DNA of 64,000 nt from Gautieria morchelliformis (taxonomy: Eukaryota > Basidiomycota > Agaricomycetes > Gomphales > Gomphaceae): assembly GCA_015179125.1 (NCBI GenBank), contig WHVA01000156.1, positions 62,001 through 126,000 of the forward strand. The letters run 5' to 3'. Below are positions 43,381 through 53,859 of this stretch, one piece after another. The position numbers were made by a program, and so were the translations under genes. The notes below the pieces were generated by a model. It did no database searches. It worked only from the letters and a program-made list of their open reading frames with translations, and was not told where the DNA came from. Each line of letters starts with the position of its first letter. The stretch's first letter is position 1.

Positions 43381-43584
43381 TGTTATGACCTGTTCCCGAA
43401 TCCGGACCGAAGCTCAGCTTCGGCTCTCGTTCGTGAATCTTGGGTTATTCTCGGCTTCCTTTGGGTTTCCCTTCGCACTTCCCATCACCCCTGATTCCCT
43501 TATTAGTTAGTTCCCCATTTGTCTGCCCCTTGTTTCCCCTGACCGTTGATCCGATCATGTTCTCTTCGCGACCCTGCATGCTAT
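43381..43584 (+). mobile_element. LTR-like fragment (TGTTATGACC start)
   Basis: Starts TGTTATGACCTGTTCCCGAA and carries a small palindrome (gaagctcagcttc). Words such as attagttagttcccc are shared with the Gypsy LTR that follows at 43585. It is likely a relative of that LTR, truncated, at the border to the hAT relic. Confidence 0.45.
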
Positions 43585-44226
43585 TTGTTATGACTGTGCA
43601 TTTCCAATTTCCGACCCTCAGTTCCGCACACATTCCGACCTCCCAATAGTTCTGATATTCCGCCCCTTGTTCTACTCCCTTGTTCTTTCGACTCTATTAC
43701 TCCGACCCACCAGACCTGCTTCATTGTTCATCAAGATCATATATCCGGTCATCCTTGTAGTTCGTTGTCAGATATGTTTTCCGACCCCTTGTTCTTTTGC
43801 CATTGTTTTACCTTACCCTGAACCCCCCTTGTAGTCCCATTGTTCCCAATTAGTTAGTTCCCACGTATGTCTACCCGACTTCCGCTCCCCCTGGAATTTG
43901 CTTAGTACTACCTCATTACATGTTGTCTCAGCTCTTTGTATAAAAGCCTCTCATGTATGTCTGTTATTCTGCAATCAGATAATCGCCTTTGATACTTGAT
44001 TTCCTTCGCTCCATCTCCTGTTCTTAGCACAACGAGTCTAGCAAGACCTCCGTCTCTCCGCCTTCCACCTTCCAACTCAGTTCCGACTTACCTTTAGTTC
44101 AGTACTTTCTGACTTCCAACCCACATTCCAAAATACTTAGGACGATAGTTCATTGGGGGCGCAACGTACAAGTTGAAGCCGCTGTTCTTTTCAGTTCTGA
44201 CTTAGCGGAAATCTCTATACGTAACA
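43585..44226 (+). repeat. Gypsy left LTR
   Basis: TGTTATGACTGTGC to ATACGTAACA, 642 bp. TATA box GTATAAAAGCC (about 43940). Ends are TGTTA...TAACA. Confidence 0.85.
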
Positions 44227-44259
44227 GTATTATCTGATTCCCACCCGATAACTATCACT

Positions 44260-44995
44260 ATGCCTCCTCGTACCACAGCTACTTCAGCTTGTGCAGGAGC
44301 TGTCGAAGCTCTCTCTTATTTTGGCAACCTTAGATATGCAGCACCAAGACGCGTGGAACCCTCCAGCAGCTCTCGTGCCGACGATGAGCTTTCCGACGTT
44401 CTTCCGCAATGTTTCGAAGAAGTTCCCGATGCTAATCCCGACGACAATCCCGACTATGATGGAAACTCGTCGATGAAATTGCCCGCGTCGGAAAACCCGC
44501 CACCCTTACCGACCTCCGCAACCTCGCCCAATCCATCGATTCGCGCTACTGGGAAAGACACTCCGAGATTGCTCATGAAACCTCCGCCCAGAGCAAGAAC
44601 GACAAGTCTTCCGACAAGAAGTCTGATAAAGACAAGAAGAAGACCAATTCCGGAAACACCAACTCCGGAAACAACAACAACAACAGTTCCGGATCCAACT
44701 CCGGCAACCGGAACAACAACAACACCCCTCGGAACAACCAGGCCTCTGGTTCTAACACCAATGCCCGGAAGAGCACCCCGGATCTTTCCGACAAACTTGG
44801 GAAAGACGGAAAACTAACCCCTGTAGAACGCCAGCGTCGCATGGACAACAACCTTTGCCTCTTCTGCGGCAAAGGAGGTCACGTCGCTCGCGACTGCACT
44901 CGCGCTTCTGCCTCCGCTGCTAAAGCCAAAGGCCGCGCAGCAAAGACGGAAGAGAAATCCGAAGCGGTTCCCGCTGCGGATTCAAAAAAATAGTC
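44260..44995 (+). other. Gypsy gag region
   Basis: Starts MPPRTTATSACAGAVEALSY like the gag of the inverted relative at 53133, and ends with the zinc knuckle CLFCGKGGHVARDC near 44860-44900 and a poly-Lys end. The capsid part is not whole. A stop separates it from pol. Confidence 0.75.
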
Positions 44996-45148
44996 AGCAG
45001 TCCTCCGGCCTCCGCACGAGCTGAGGGCTGTGTTGACCCCATTCGTGCGACAAACGAGGTTAAACTCAACGCATCCGCTCTTTCGTCCTCCGACTCTCTC
45101 TCTGTTCCGCTCACTTCCGATACCATTTCCACACCCCCGTTTACAGCA

Positions 45149-48100
45149 TTGGTCGACTCCGGTTCGACTCATTGTTTCCTCGATTCCGACTTTGTTTTGA
45201 AACATAAACTTCCGACCCGCAACATTCCGACTATTCCGCTCCGCCTTTTCGACGGGTCTTCCAACACGGGAATTTCCCAAGTTGTGGATCTGTCTATCCG
45301 TTTCGCTACTGGGGACAACCATGAAGTTACGTTTTACGTTACTCCGCTAGATGCTAGCTGTTCCGTTGTACTAGGACACAATTGGCTCACCCGATATAAT
45401 CCGTCGATTAACTGGGCATTGGGTCAAATACAGTTCCGTACCCCGGATCAACTTCCGTCTATTCCGACGTCTTCTGCAAAGATGGCTCAGGCCTCTTCTG
45501 CAACTCCGCTCGTGGATTCAGTTCCGCACTCCGGTCCCGCTTTAGCACCTCCGCCCCTCGAAGCCCCTCGAATTGCGCTCGTTTCCGCCACCGCTTTCTG
45601 TGTATTGCAACGGCAAGTTGATACGACCGTCTTCCAGCTTCACCTCTCCGATTCGGCTTCAGTCAAGGCTCGTTCCGCCTCGACTTCCGCTCCGGTCGAC
45701 ATGAGCTCAGTTCCGGAAGAATATCGTGACTTCCCGGACGTGTTCAATAAGGCCAAAGCCGACAAACCTGCTGAACATCGACCTCACGACTTGAAGATAG
45801 ATTTGGAAGAAGGAGCATCTCCGCCCCTTGGACCGATCTACTCTCTTTCGCAAAGTGAACTCCTAACTCTCCGAGAGTTCGTCGATGAACATCTCAACAT
45901 GGGCTTTATCTGCCCTTCGCTGTCTCCGCACGGCGCTCCGGTCCTCTTCGTCAAGAAGAAGGATGGATCTCTCCGCCTCTGCGTCGATTTCCGCGGACTC
46001 AATGCCCTCACTAAAAAGGACAAATATCCGCTTCTGCGCATTTCCGATTTACTCGACACTCCCCGCAGGGCGAAGATCTACACCAAAATTGACCTACGGC
46101 ACGCTTATCACCTTGTCCGCATCCGGGAAGGTGACGAGTGGAAAACCACCTTCCGCACCCGCTACGGTGCCTTTGAGTGGACTGTCATGCCTTTTGGTCT
46201 AACCAACGCTCCCGCCGCTTTTCAGCGATTCATGAACGACGTATTTTCCGACCTCCTCAACGTATGCGTTCTAGTCTACATTGACGACATCCTCATCTAT
46301 TCTGACACACCGGAAAAACATCGGGAACATGTCCGCGAAGTACTCCGCCGCCTACGCAAACACCATCTCTACGCAAAAGCAGAGAAATGCGAATGGCATC
46401 GCGACACAGTCGAATACCTCGGCTACATCCTCTCTCCAACAGGTCTTACCATGGCAGAGGACAAGGTCAAGGCAATTCAAGAATGGCCGGAACCCCGACG
46501 TGTTAAGGATGTGCAGTCTTTCCTTGGCTTCGCCAACTTTTACCGGCGTTTCATTTATAATTTTTCCGACATTACTGTTCCGCTCACGCGTCTCACCAGG
46601 AAGGGTGCCCCATGGAATTTCACACCGGAATGCCGTTCCGCATTTGAAGCCCTCAAATCGGCCTTCACCACGGCTCCCATACTCGGTTTCTGGATTCCTG
46701 ATGCCCAACTTGTACTCGAAACCGACGCTTCTGACTACGCGCTAGCCGCCATTCTTTCCATCATTTCACCCGACGACGGAGAAATTCATCCGATCGCCTT
46801 TCATTCCCGCACCTTTTCCGCCCCGGAACTCAACTACGACGTCCACGATAAGGAACTACTTGCGATTTTCGAAGCCTTCAAAATCTGGAGACATTACCTC
46901 GAAGGTCCAACTTATCCGATCGACGTTGTAACGGATCATAAGAACCTTGAGTATTTTGCAACCACTAAGATTTTGACTCGCCGTCAAGTCCGCTGGTCTG
47001 AATACCTCTCACAGTTCAACATGGTGATCCGTTTCCGCCCCGGAAAGCTCGGAGCAAAACCCGACGCGCTCACTAGACGTTGGGACGTCTACCCAAAAGA
47101 GGGAAGTAGCGACTATGCCAGCGTTAATCCGCACAATTTCCGCCCAGTATTCTCCACTGAGCAACTGGCATCGTCCCTGCGTGCCACAGCATTGCAGTTT
47201 CCACTACTCCGCGCCTCAATTATTATGGACACCGAGTCTCTCCGTTCCGACATCCGTTCCGCACTCCGTTCCGACCCCACCTCCGCAGCCCACCTCGATG
47301 ACCGCACCAGTCCTGGATGGTCCCTCGATTCCGACGGATTTCTCTGGTACAAGTCCCGGATTTACGTTCCGGACACCAACGATCTACGACTTCGCGTGCT
47401 CCAGCAAAGCCACGATCATCCGCTCTCAGGACACCAAGGCCAGAACAAGACCCTCGACATAATCCGACGCACCTATACTTGGCCTCTCCTCCGCACGATG
47501 GTCCAAGACTACTGCAAGTCATGCACCACCTGTATGCGAGCCAAGCCTCAACGTCACAAACCCTACGGCCTCCTGAAGCAACTTCCGATCCCGGATCAAC
47601 CCTGGAATTCGATATCCATGGATTTCATTGAGAAACTTCCTAAGTCATCCGGCTATGATACCATTCTAGTGATCGTTGACCGCCTTACAAAGCAGTCCAT
47701 CTTTATTCCGACCTACGACACCATAACTTCCGCCCAGCTCGCACAGCTCTTTGTGCTCCACGTCTTTTCCAAGCACGGAATCCCTTCCCATGTCACTTCC
47801 GACCGTGGATCCGAATTCGTGTCCTCCTTTTTCCGCACACTCGGCAAGGCTCTCGACATGAAGCTCCACTTCACTTCCGGTTATCACCCCGAAGGAGACG
47901 GACAAACGGAACGTACTAATCAGACCCTTGAGCAGTATCTCCGCGTCTATTGCAACTACCAACATAGCAATTGGTCCGACCTTCTTCCGCTCGCGGAATT
48001 TGCCTACAACAACGCGCCTTCCGCTACCACCGGAATTTCACCCTTTTATGCCAACAAGGGCTACCACCCGAATCTCGCCATCCACCCTGAACGCGACCTC

Positions 48101-48697
48101 GCCTCTGCAAGAGCCCGAGATTTCGTTGTGGAACTTGACGACCTTCACCAGCACCTCCGAGAGAACATTACCGCTGCCCAGAAGAGATACCAAACTTCCG
48201 CCGATCGGAAACGCCTTCCGCAACCGGCATTCGAGATAGGCGACAAAGCCTTTGTCAAAGCGGAAAACTTCCGCACCACTCGCCCCTCGAAGAAGCTCTC
48301 TGAGAAATACCTCGGTCCTTACGAGATCATCGCTAAGGCCGGCAGTCGTTCTTTCACCCTCAGACTTCCTGACAATATGCGCGCAGTACATCCGGTATTC
48401 CATGTCTCCATGCTTGAACCCGCAGTTCCGAATACAATTCCGAATCGAGAACAACCTCCGCCTCCGCCAGTCGTCATCGACGGAGAACCGGAATATGAGA
48501 TTTCGGAAATTCTCAACTCCAAGCTCGACAGAAGATACCGCTGCCAACTCCAGTACCTAGTCAAGTGGGCAGGCTATGAAAACACTGACGAAGAGACTTC
48601 GTGGATTTCCGCCACGGAACTTGACCACGCCTCTGACCTCGTCTCTGATTTCCACAAGTCATATCCTGACAAGCCTGGCCCCATTTCCACGCCCTAG
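45149..48697 (+). CDS. Gypsy pol polyprotein, 1182 residues
   Basis: Domains in order: aspartic protease VDSGSTHCFLD (about 3-12), reverse transcriptase with FVKKKDGSLRLCVDFRG (about 268) and YIDDILIYS (about 377), RNase H TDASDYALAA (about 524), integrase zinc finger H..H..C..C (about 753-795), integrase core with SMDFIEKLP (about 823), TSDRGSEF (about 883) and EGDGQTERTN (about 915), and a C-terminal chromodomain YLVKWAGYENTDEETSW (about 1130-1165). The chromodomain would guide insertion to marked chromatin, as known for chromoviruses. The frame is open throughout. The first visible ATG lies within the protease, so the true start is probably upstream or by read-through from gag. Confidence 0.93.
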   Translation: MVDSGSTHCFLDSDFVLKHKLPTRNIPTIPLRLFDGSSNTGISQVVDLSIRFATGDNHEVTFYVTPLDASCSVVLGHNWLTRYNPSINWALGQIQFRTPDQLPSIPTSSAKMAQASSATPLVDSVPHSGPALAPPPLEAPRIALVSATAFCVLQRQVDTTVFQLHLSDSASVKARSASTSAPVDMSSVPEEYRDFPDVFNKAKADKPAEHRPHDLKIDLEEGASPPLGPIYSLSQSELLTLREFVDEHLNMGFICPSLSPHGAPVLFVKKKDGSLRLCVDFRGLNALTKKDKYPLLRISDLLDTPRRAKIYTKIDLRHAYHLVRIREGDEWKTTFRTRYGAFEWTVMPFGLTNAPAAFQRFMNDVFSDLLNVCVLVYIDDILIYSDTPEKHREHVREVLRRLRKHHLYAKAEKCEWHRDTVEYLGYILSPTGLTMAEDKVKAIQEWPEPRRVKDVQSFLGFANFYRRFIYNFSDITVPLTRLTRKGAPWNFTPECRSAFEALKSAFTTAPILGFWIPDAQLVLETDASDYALAAILSIISPDDGEIHPIAFHSRTFSAPELNYDVHDKELLAIFEAFKIWRHYLEGPTYPIDVVTDHKNLEYFATTKILTRRQVRWSEYLSQFNMVIRFRPGKLGAKPDALTRRWDVYPKEGSSDYASVNPHNFRPVFSTEQLASSLRATALQFPLLRASIIMDTESLRSDIRSALRSDPTSAAHLDDRTSPGWSLDSDGFLWYKSRIYVPDTNDLRLRVLQQSHDHPLSGHQGQNKTLDIIRRTYTWPLLRTMVQDYCKSCTTCMRAKPQRHKPYGLLKQLPIPDQPWNSISMDFIEKLPKSSGYDTILVIVDRLTKQSIFIPTYDTITSAQLAQLFVLHVFSKHGIPSHVTSDRGSEFVSSFFRTLGKALDMKLHFTSGYHPEGDGQTERTNQTLEQYLRVYCNYQHSNWSDLLPLAEFAYNNAPSATTGISPFYANKGYHPNLAIHPERDLASARARDFVVELDDLHQHLRENITAAQKRYQTSADRKRLPQPAFEIGDKAFVKAENFRTTRPSKKLSEKYLGPYEIIAKAGSRSFTLRLPDNMRAVHPVFHVSMLEPAVPNTIPNREQPPPPPVVIDGEPEYEISEILNSKLDRRYRCQLQYLVKWAGYENTDEETSWISATELDHASDLVSDFHKSYPDKPGPISTP

Positions 48698-48826
48698 TCA
48701 TTTCCGACCTCATTTCCGACGCCCATTGATTCTTACAGTTCTCAAGTCATTTGTCAAAATCCGATTAATTTCCCGTTACTCTATTTTCCGACACTTCAAG
48801 AAATTATCTACAAGTCCTTGATACCC

Positions 48827-50036
48827 CTACTCCTCCCCCATTGTCTCCGCCTCGACCTCTTTTTCCGCCTCCCCTACCTCGACACTCACCAACTCCATTT
48901 CCACCCTTTCCCTCGTTTCCGCCCCACCGCTCGAACCCGTTTCCGCCCCAACTCCCTGCTCCCGCAGCCGCGCATCCATTCGGTCCCGGACCAAATCATT
49001 CCGCCACCTCATTTCCCGCGTCAACTGCTGTAGCACTGTGGACATAACAGTCATCTGGTTCTGAATCGACAGAACCTGATGCTGTTGAACCTCGGCCATA
49101 TCGATCATGATATCCCGGATTTCGCGTTGCTGTTCCCGCATGGCCCTCAGCGACCCGGCGATGTCGAGGAGCGGAGAAGCCATGGTGAACCGGTTCAACA
49201 CCGCCTGTGCCGACGTTCCGGTCACCGGAAAAGATTCCTCGGCCCTCCCTCCGCTCGGTCCCGGTTCCGCCTTCGGATTTGACTCCTCAACCTTCTGTTT
49301 CTTTCGCTCCAGCCTCGAAGCGCACCCGTCCACGACGCAGCGCCTTTTCCTGTCACGGCACTGGTCGCACGACGTTTCCCGTGGATTGCTCGACCACGTG
49401 CAATCCACCCCCTTAGACTCGCATGGGTCACAAGGGGCCTTTTCCTCATCGCCGTCCCGAGTTTTCCGCTTCTTAGTCGCGGGATTTTCCGGCCCCAGTT
49501 CACGGAGTTCTAACATCCGACTCAACTTCTCCTTTCGAGCCTTCTGGAATGCGTCCGCTCGAGTTTTCCGTTCCGCCACAAGGTTCACCGGGGTCGCAAT
49601 CTCCTTTTGCTTCCCTTTTCCTTCCGGAGTCGGTGTACTTTCCGCCGAACCTTCCGAGTCTGACTCTGACTCGTCCTGAACATGATTCTGGAAGAACTCT
49701 AGTTAATTTCAAGATCATTTCCGCCGGACATTTCCAACTCACCTGATCCCTTTCCGCTTTCTCCGCAGCCGCTTTCTCTGCAGCAGCCTTGTCCGCAGCA
49801 GCCTTCCGTGCCGCGTTCCGTTTCCGTTTCTCTTCACGGACGCACTCCTCCTCCTCACGGCGTTCGCGCTCTTTCCTCTCCTGCTCCTTCCGCTCCTTCT
49901 CCCGACGTTCTTTCTCTTTCCGCGCAGTTTCCTCAGCCTCGCGTTTCTCGGCCATTTCCTTTTGCGTGAGCATATCAGCGAAGTGCTGTTTCATCTCCGC
50001 GCTGGACATCTTAGAGAAATCTACTGGGGCACTCAT
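48827..50036 (-). CDS. antisense accessory ORF of the Gypsy element, coiled coil plus Zn2Cys6-like cluster
   Basis: Between pol and the right LTR, on the opposite strand, lie two open parts (50036-about 49746 and about 49690-48827) separated by a short segment with GTGAGT and CTAGAG borders, typical of a host intron. The first begins MSAPVDFSKMSSAEMKQHFA and is a charged coiled coil (KEKERREKERKEQERKERER; AADKAAAEKAAAEKAE). The second has an acidic patch, a basic stretch, then cysteines spaced CX2CX6CX10CX2CX6C (CDPCESKGVDC ... CDQCRDRKRRC), the pattern of fungal Zn(II)2Cys6 DNA-binding domains, followed by helices (QREIRDIMIDMAEVQQHQVL). Its start lies 123 bp from the LTR. A regulator or nucleic-acid-binding role is inferred only from the pattern. 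It shares the CGGAA word use of the element, so it has been resident for long. Confidence 0.7.
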
Positions 50037-50158
50037 GATGGAATAGAGAGAAGACGCGTTTGTCTTTCAGCCTATATTTCAAACTCCGACGCGTTTGTTC
50101 ACAGGTCACGTGATTCCGACTTGTGGTCTCGCGGGGCTCGACCTTAGAAGGGAGATAC

Positions 50159-50851
50159 TGTTACGACCGTTCATTTCCGACTTCCGACCCTCAGTTCCGC
50201 CATACATTCCGCCTCTCCAATAGTTCCGCCACACGTTCCGCCCCTCCGACATTTCCGCCATTCCGCCCCTTGTACATTTCCCTTGTTCTTTCGACTCTAT
50301 TACTCGGACCCACCGGATCTACCTCGCCATTCATCAAAACCATATATCCGGTCACCCTTGTAGCTCGTTGTCAGATATGTTTTCCCGACCCCTTGTTCTT
50401 TGCCATTGTTCTACCTTACCCTGAACCCCCCTTGTAGTCCCATTGTTCCCAATTAGTTAGTTCCCACACATTGTACTCGACTTCCGCTTCCTCCGGAATT
50501 TGCTTAGTACAACACCATTACTTGTTGCTCTGCGCTTTGTATAAAACCCCCCTCATGTATGTCTGTTATTCTGCAATCAGATAATCACCTTCGATACTTG
50601 ATTTCCTTCGCTCCATCTCCTGTTCTTAGCACAGCGAGTCTAGCAAGATCTCAGTCTCTCTCTCAGCCTTCCGTCCTCCGCCTTCCGCCTCAGTTCCAAC
50701 TCAAGTTCCGACCAAACCTCTGGTCCAGTACTTTCCGACTTCCGGCTCATTTCCGAAATACCTAGGACGATAGTTCATTGGGGGCGCAACCTATAAGTTG
50801 AAGCCGCTGTCCTTTCCAGTTCTGACTTAGTGGAAATCTCGATACGTAACA
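50159..50851 (+). repeat. Gypsy right LTR
   Basis: TGTTACGACCGTTC to ATACGTAACA, 693 bp, TATA box TATAAAACCCC. It is followed by AAATC, then Copia RNase H coding sequence. Nearly identical to the inverted LTR 53167-53859 (one difference noticed, at GGATC/GTATC). Confidence 0.9.
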
Positions 50852-51482
50852 AAATCCCAACAACGGTCAATCAACCTCTGGGTTCCTCACAAAGGTCGGG
50901 ACCGGAGCCATCAGCTGGGCCAGAAAATTGCAGAACATAGTCACCTTATCCACAACCGAGGCCGAGTTCGTCGCATCAGTCCTGGCAGGGACCGAAATCG
51001 TCTGGTTGCGAAGCTTATTGGATGAGCTTGATTCAAGGGTTGAAGGACCATCTCACCTATTCATTGATAATCAATCTGCTCTATCTGTTGCCAAAAATCC
51101 CAAGCATAATGGACGCATGAAGCACCTGGATATCCGGTACTTCTGGCTGCAAGAAAAGGTTGCTCATAAAGTCATCCAAATCGGTTACGTACCTACGAAC
51201 AGTATGCCGGCGGACCTACTGACCAAAGCATTACCTTGCGAGTTGGTCGAACGACATAGATGCACTATGGGACTCTTCTGACATTGACCGCGTCAGGGGG
51301 GTGTGTTACTCACGTGCTACTCGTGTGAGATCACGTGATGCAGTCACCCAATATGGTAGTCTGAGTTCGAAGGGAAACCCTATCAGTTTTCCCTTCGAAC
51401 TCAGGTGCGTAATGCTAGGTACTCACCAAGTAGATAGTAATCTAATCAGTTTTCCCTTCGAACTCAGTCCTGCGCATGACAC
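50852..51482 (+). mobile_element. 3' end of old Copia (Copia-1): RNase H end and 3' LTR
   Basis: The frame 50928-51281 has VTLSTTEAEFVASVLAGTEI and HLFIDNQSALSVAKNPKHNG, the RNase H of Ty1/Copia. A purine tract (caGGGGGG) precedes the LTR TGTGTTACTC...GCATGACA at 51302-51482. In the LTR the segment AGTTTTCCCTTCGAACTCAG occurs twice. The same LTR sequence is found inverted at 63510-63600. The rest of this element lies at 53860-63600 in the opposite direction. Confidence 0.8.
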
Positions 51483-51490
51483 CAACAACA

Positions 51491-51655
51491 TGCTGCAATA
51501 AAGCATGCGATAAAGTGTGCGATAATGCATGCGATAAAGCATGTGATAAAGCGCAGTGCGATAAAGCGTGCGATAATGCATGCGATAAAGCGCAGTGCGA
51601 TAATGCATGCGATAATGCACACTGCGATAAAGCACCTTGCGATAAAGCAGTGTGT
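51491..51655. repeat. 12-14 bp tandem repeat, GCATGCGATAAA
   Basis: Units such as GCATGCGATAAT, GCATGCGATAAA and GCGCAGTGCGATAAA recur about twelve times. They are open in several frames (ACDKACDNACDKAQCDKACD), but no gene is meant. It sits next to the point where the block changes direction. Confidence 0.9.
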
Positions 51656-51674
51656 GATTGGTGTTCCCCTGACA

Positions 51675-53859
51675 ACGATGTATTTAGCTATCATATGAGT
51701 GTCTTTCATATAAGCTTATTGAGTTCATTTTCCACATCGGCTTCCATATCAAATGGTCCGAAGTTGCTGCGGAGTTTGGAAATGAAATTGTGATAATCAT
51801 CAGCCCAGTCGATGAGGGCGAACAGATCCATGAGGGCAGGTTCGAAATAGTCGAGAGCCATGCCTCGGAGATAGGAAAGGGCATAGTTGACCTTTCGTTC
51901 GTCATCGGGAAAGGCCTCGGGACGATCACGGAAGTTGAGCTGAAGCTGGACCAAAAAACGCTGGAGCTTCTTGGGGTCGGAACCGTCAAACTGATCTGGT
52001 TCACGGACTTTTGTCTTGGGGCGTGGAGCTTAGGCCAGGCGCTGGAGTTGGCCAGCTAGCATGGCAATAGCCTGTGCAAGATCTGGAACTGGTGCGGGAG
52101 GAACTGGGTTGCCAGGAATCGGAGGTGGAGGACCGCCGGGTGGGCCGCCTGGAGGGGGTCCTGGAGGAGGTGGTGGTGGTGGAGCTGGGTGTCAGAATGA
52201 TGCTGCTGTTTGTTCGCCGCTGCTGTTCTTGATGCGGGATGGCAAGCCCATGTAAAACTGGCGTCGGAGTGCGGCTTCTCCCCATTGGACTCGAGGAGCG
52301 AGCTGCTGAAACGTGACGATATATTTAGCTATCTTATGAGTGTCTTTCATGCGAAGCTTATCGAGTTCGTTTTCCGCATCGGCTTCCATATCAAATGGTC
52401 CGAAGTTGCTGCGGAGTTCGGAAATGAAATTGGGGTAATCGTCGGCCCAGTCGACGAGAGCGAACGGATCCATGAGGGCGGGTTCGAAATAGTCGAGCGC
52501 CGTGCCTCGGAGATAGGAAAGGGCATAATTGACCTTTCGTTCGTCGTCGGGAAAGGCGTCGGGACGATCACGGAAATTGAGTTGAAGCTGAACCAGAAAT
52601 GGCTGGAGCTTCTTGGGGTCGGAACCGTCGAACTGATCTGGTTCGCGGACCTTTGTCTTGGGGCGTGGTGGTGCTTGGGCCGGGCGCTGGAGTTGTCCGG
52701 CTAGCATGGCGATGGCTTGTGCAAGATCCGGAACTGGCGCGGGCGGAACTGGGTTGGCGGGAATCTGAGGTGGAATTGGAGGTGGAGGACCGCCGGGAGG
52801 ACCGCCTGGGGGACCGCCGGGTGGGCCGCCATGAGGGCCGCCTGGAGGTGGTCCTGGTGGAGGTGGTGGTGGTGGAGCTGGGCGTCGGAATGACGCTGCT
52901 GTTTGTTCGCCGCTGCTACTCGTCGAATTCCCGTCGTAGTCGGGATTGTTGTCGGGATTAGCGTCGGGAACTTCTTCGAAACGTTGCGGAAAAGCATCGG
53001 AAAGCTCATCGTCGGCACGAGAGCTGCTGGAGGGTTCCGCGTGCCTTGGTGCTGCGGATCTAAGATTGCCAAAATAAGAGAGAGCTTCGACAGCTCCTGC
53101 TCGAGCTGAAGTAGCTGTGGTACGAGGAGGCATAGTGATAGTTATCGGGTGGGAATCAGATAATACTGTTACGTATCGAGATTTCCACTAAGTCGGAACT
53201 GGAAAGGACAGCGGCTTCAACTTATAGGTTGCGCCCCCAATGAACTATCGTCCTAGGTATTTCGGAAATGAGCCGGAAGTCGGAAAGTACTGGACCAGAG
53301 GTTTGGTCGGAACTTGAGTCGGAACTGAGGCGGAAGGCGGAGGACGGAAGGCTGAGAGAGAGACTGAGATCTTGCTAGACTCGCTGTGCTAAGAACAGGA
53401 GATGGAGCGAAGGAAATCAAGTATCGAAGGTGATTATCTGATTGCAGAATAACAGACATACATGAGGGGGGTTTTATACAAAGCGCAGAGCAACAAGTAA
53501 TGGTGTTGTACTAAGCAAATTCCGGAGGAAGCGGAAGTCGAGTACAATGTGTGGGAACTAACTAATTGGGAACAATGGGACTACAAGGGGGGTTCAGGGT
53601 AAGGTAGAACAATGGCAAAGAACAAGGGGTCGGGAAAACATATCTGACAACGAGCTACAAGGGTGACCGGATATATGGTTTTGATGAATGGCGAGGTAGA
53701 TACGGTGGGTCCGAGTAATAGAGTCGAAAGAACAAGGGAAATGTACAAGGGGCGGAATGGCGGAAATGTCGGAGGGGCGGAACGTGTGGCGGAACTATTG
53801 GAGAGGCGGAATGTATGGCGGAACTGAGGGTCGGAAGTCGGAAATGAACGGTCGTAACA
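51675..53859 (-). mobile_element. 5' part of a second Gypsy copy: LTR and duplicated gag
   Basis: The LTR (53859-53167) is followed by gag on the minus strand: 53133-52192, starting MPPRTTATSARAGAVEALSY, with a Pro/Gly-rich stretch and the capsid part FLVQLQLNFRDRPDAFPDD. From 52190 to 51675 a diverged second copy of the Pro-rich and capsid part follows in tandem. No pol follows. The flank at the LTR 5' end is AAATC. Fossil, broken; at least two structural breaks. Confidence 0.8.
53167..53859 (-). repeat. Gypsy LTR, inverted
   Basis: Reverse complement of 50159-50851, same length (693 bp), nearly identical. Confidence 0.92.

Larger units (their letters stand above)
43585..50851 (+). mobile_element. 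Gypsy element with chromodomain (chromovirus), near-whole
   Basis: Two LTRs in the same direction flank gag, pol and an antisense ORF. The left LTR (43585-44226) differs from the right one (50159-50851) at many sites and in length, while the right LTR is almost identical to an inverted one at 53167-53859. The left flank is CTATT and the right flank AAATC, so these two LTRs do not look like the two ends of one insertion. Pol is open along its length; the gag part looks broken, perhaps once or twice. Age by LTRs: old if left and right are a pair, young if the right LTR pairs with the inverted copy. Confidence 0.85.

Noticed and set aside
46352-48547. Minus-strand frames across the Gypsy pol (46352-46708, 48038-48547)
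   Set aside because: Mirror frames of pol; no cysteine or helix pattern as in the true antisense ORF at 48.8-50.0 kb.
51442-51709. Cys/Ala/Asp- or His/Tyr-rich small frames
   Set aside because: Translation of the GCATGCGATAAA repeat in several frames.
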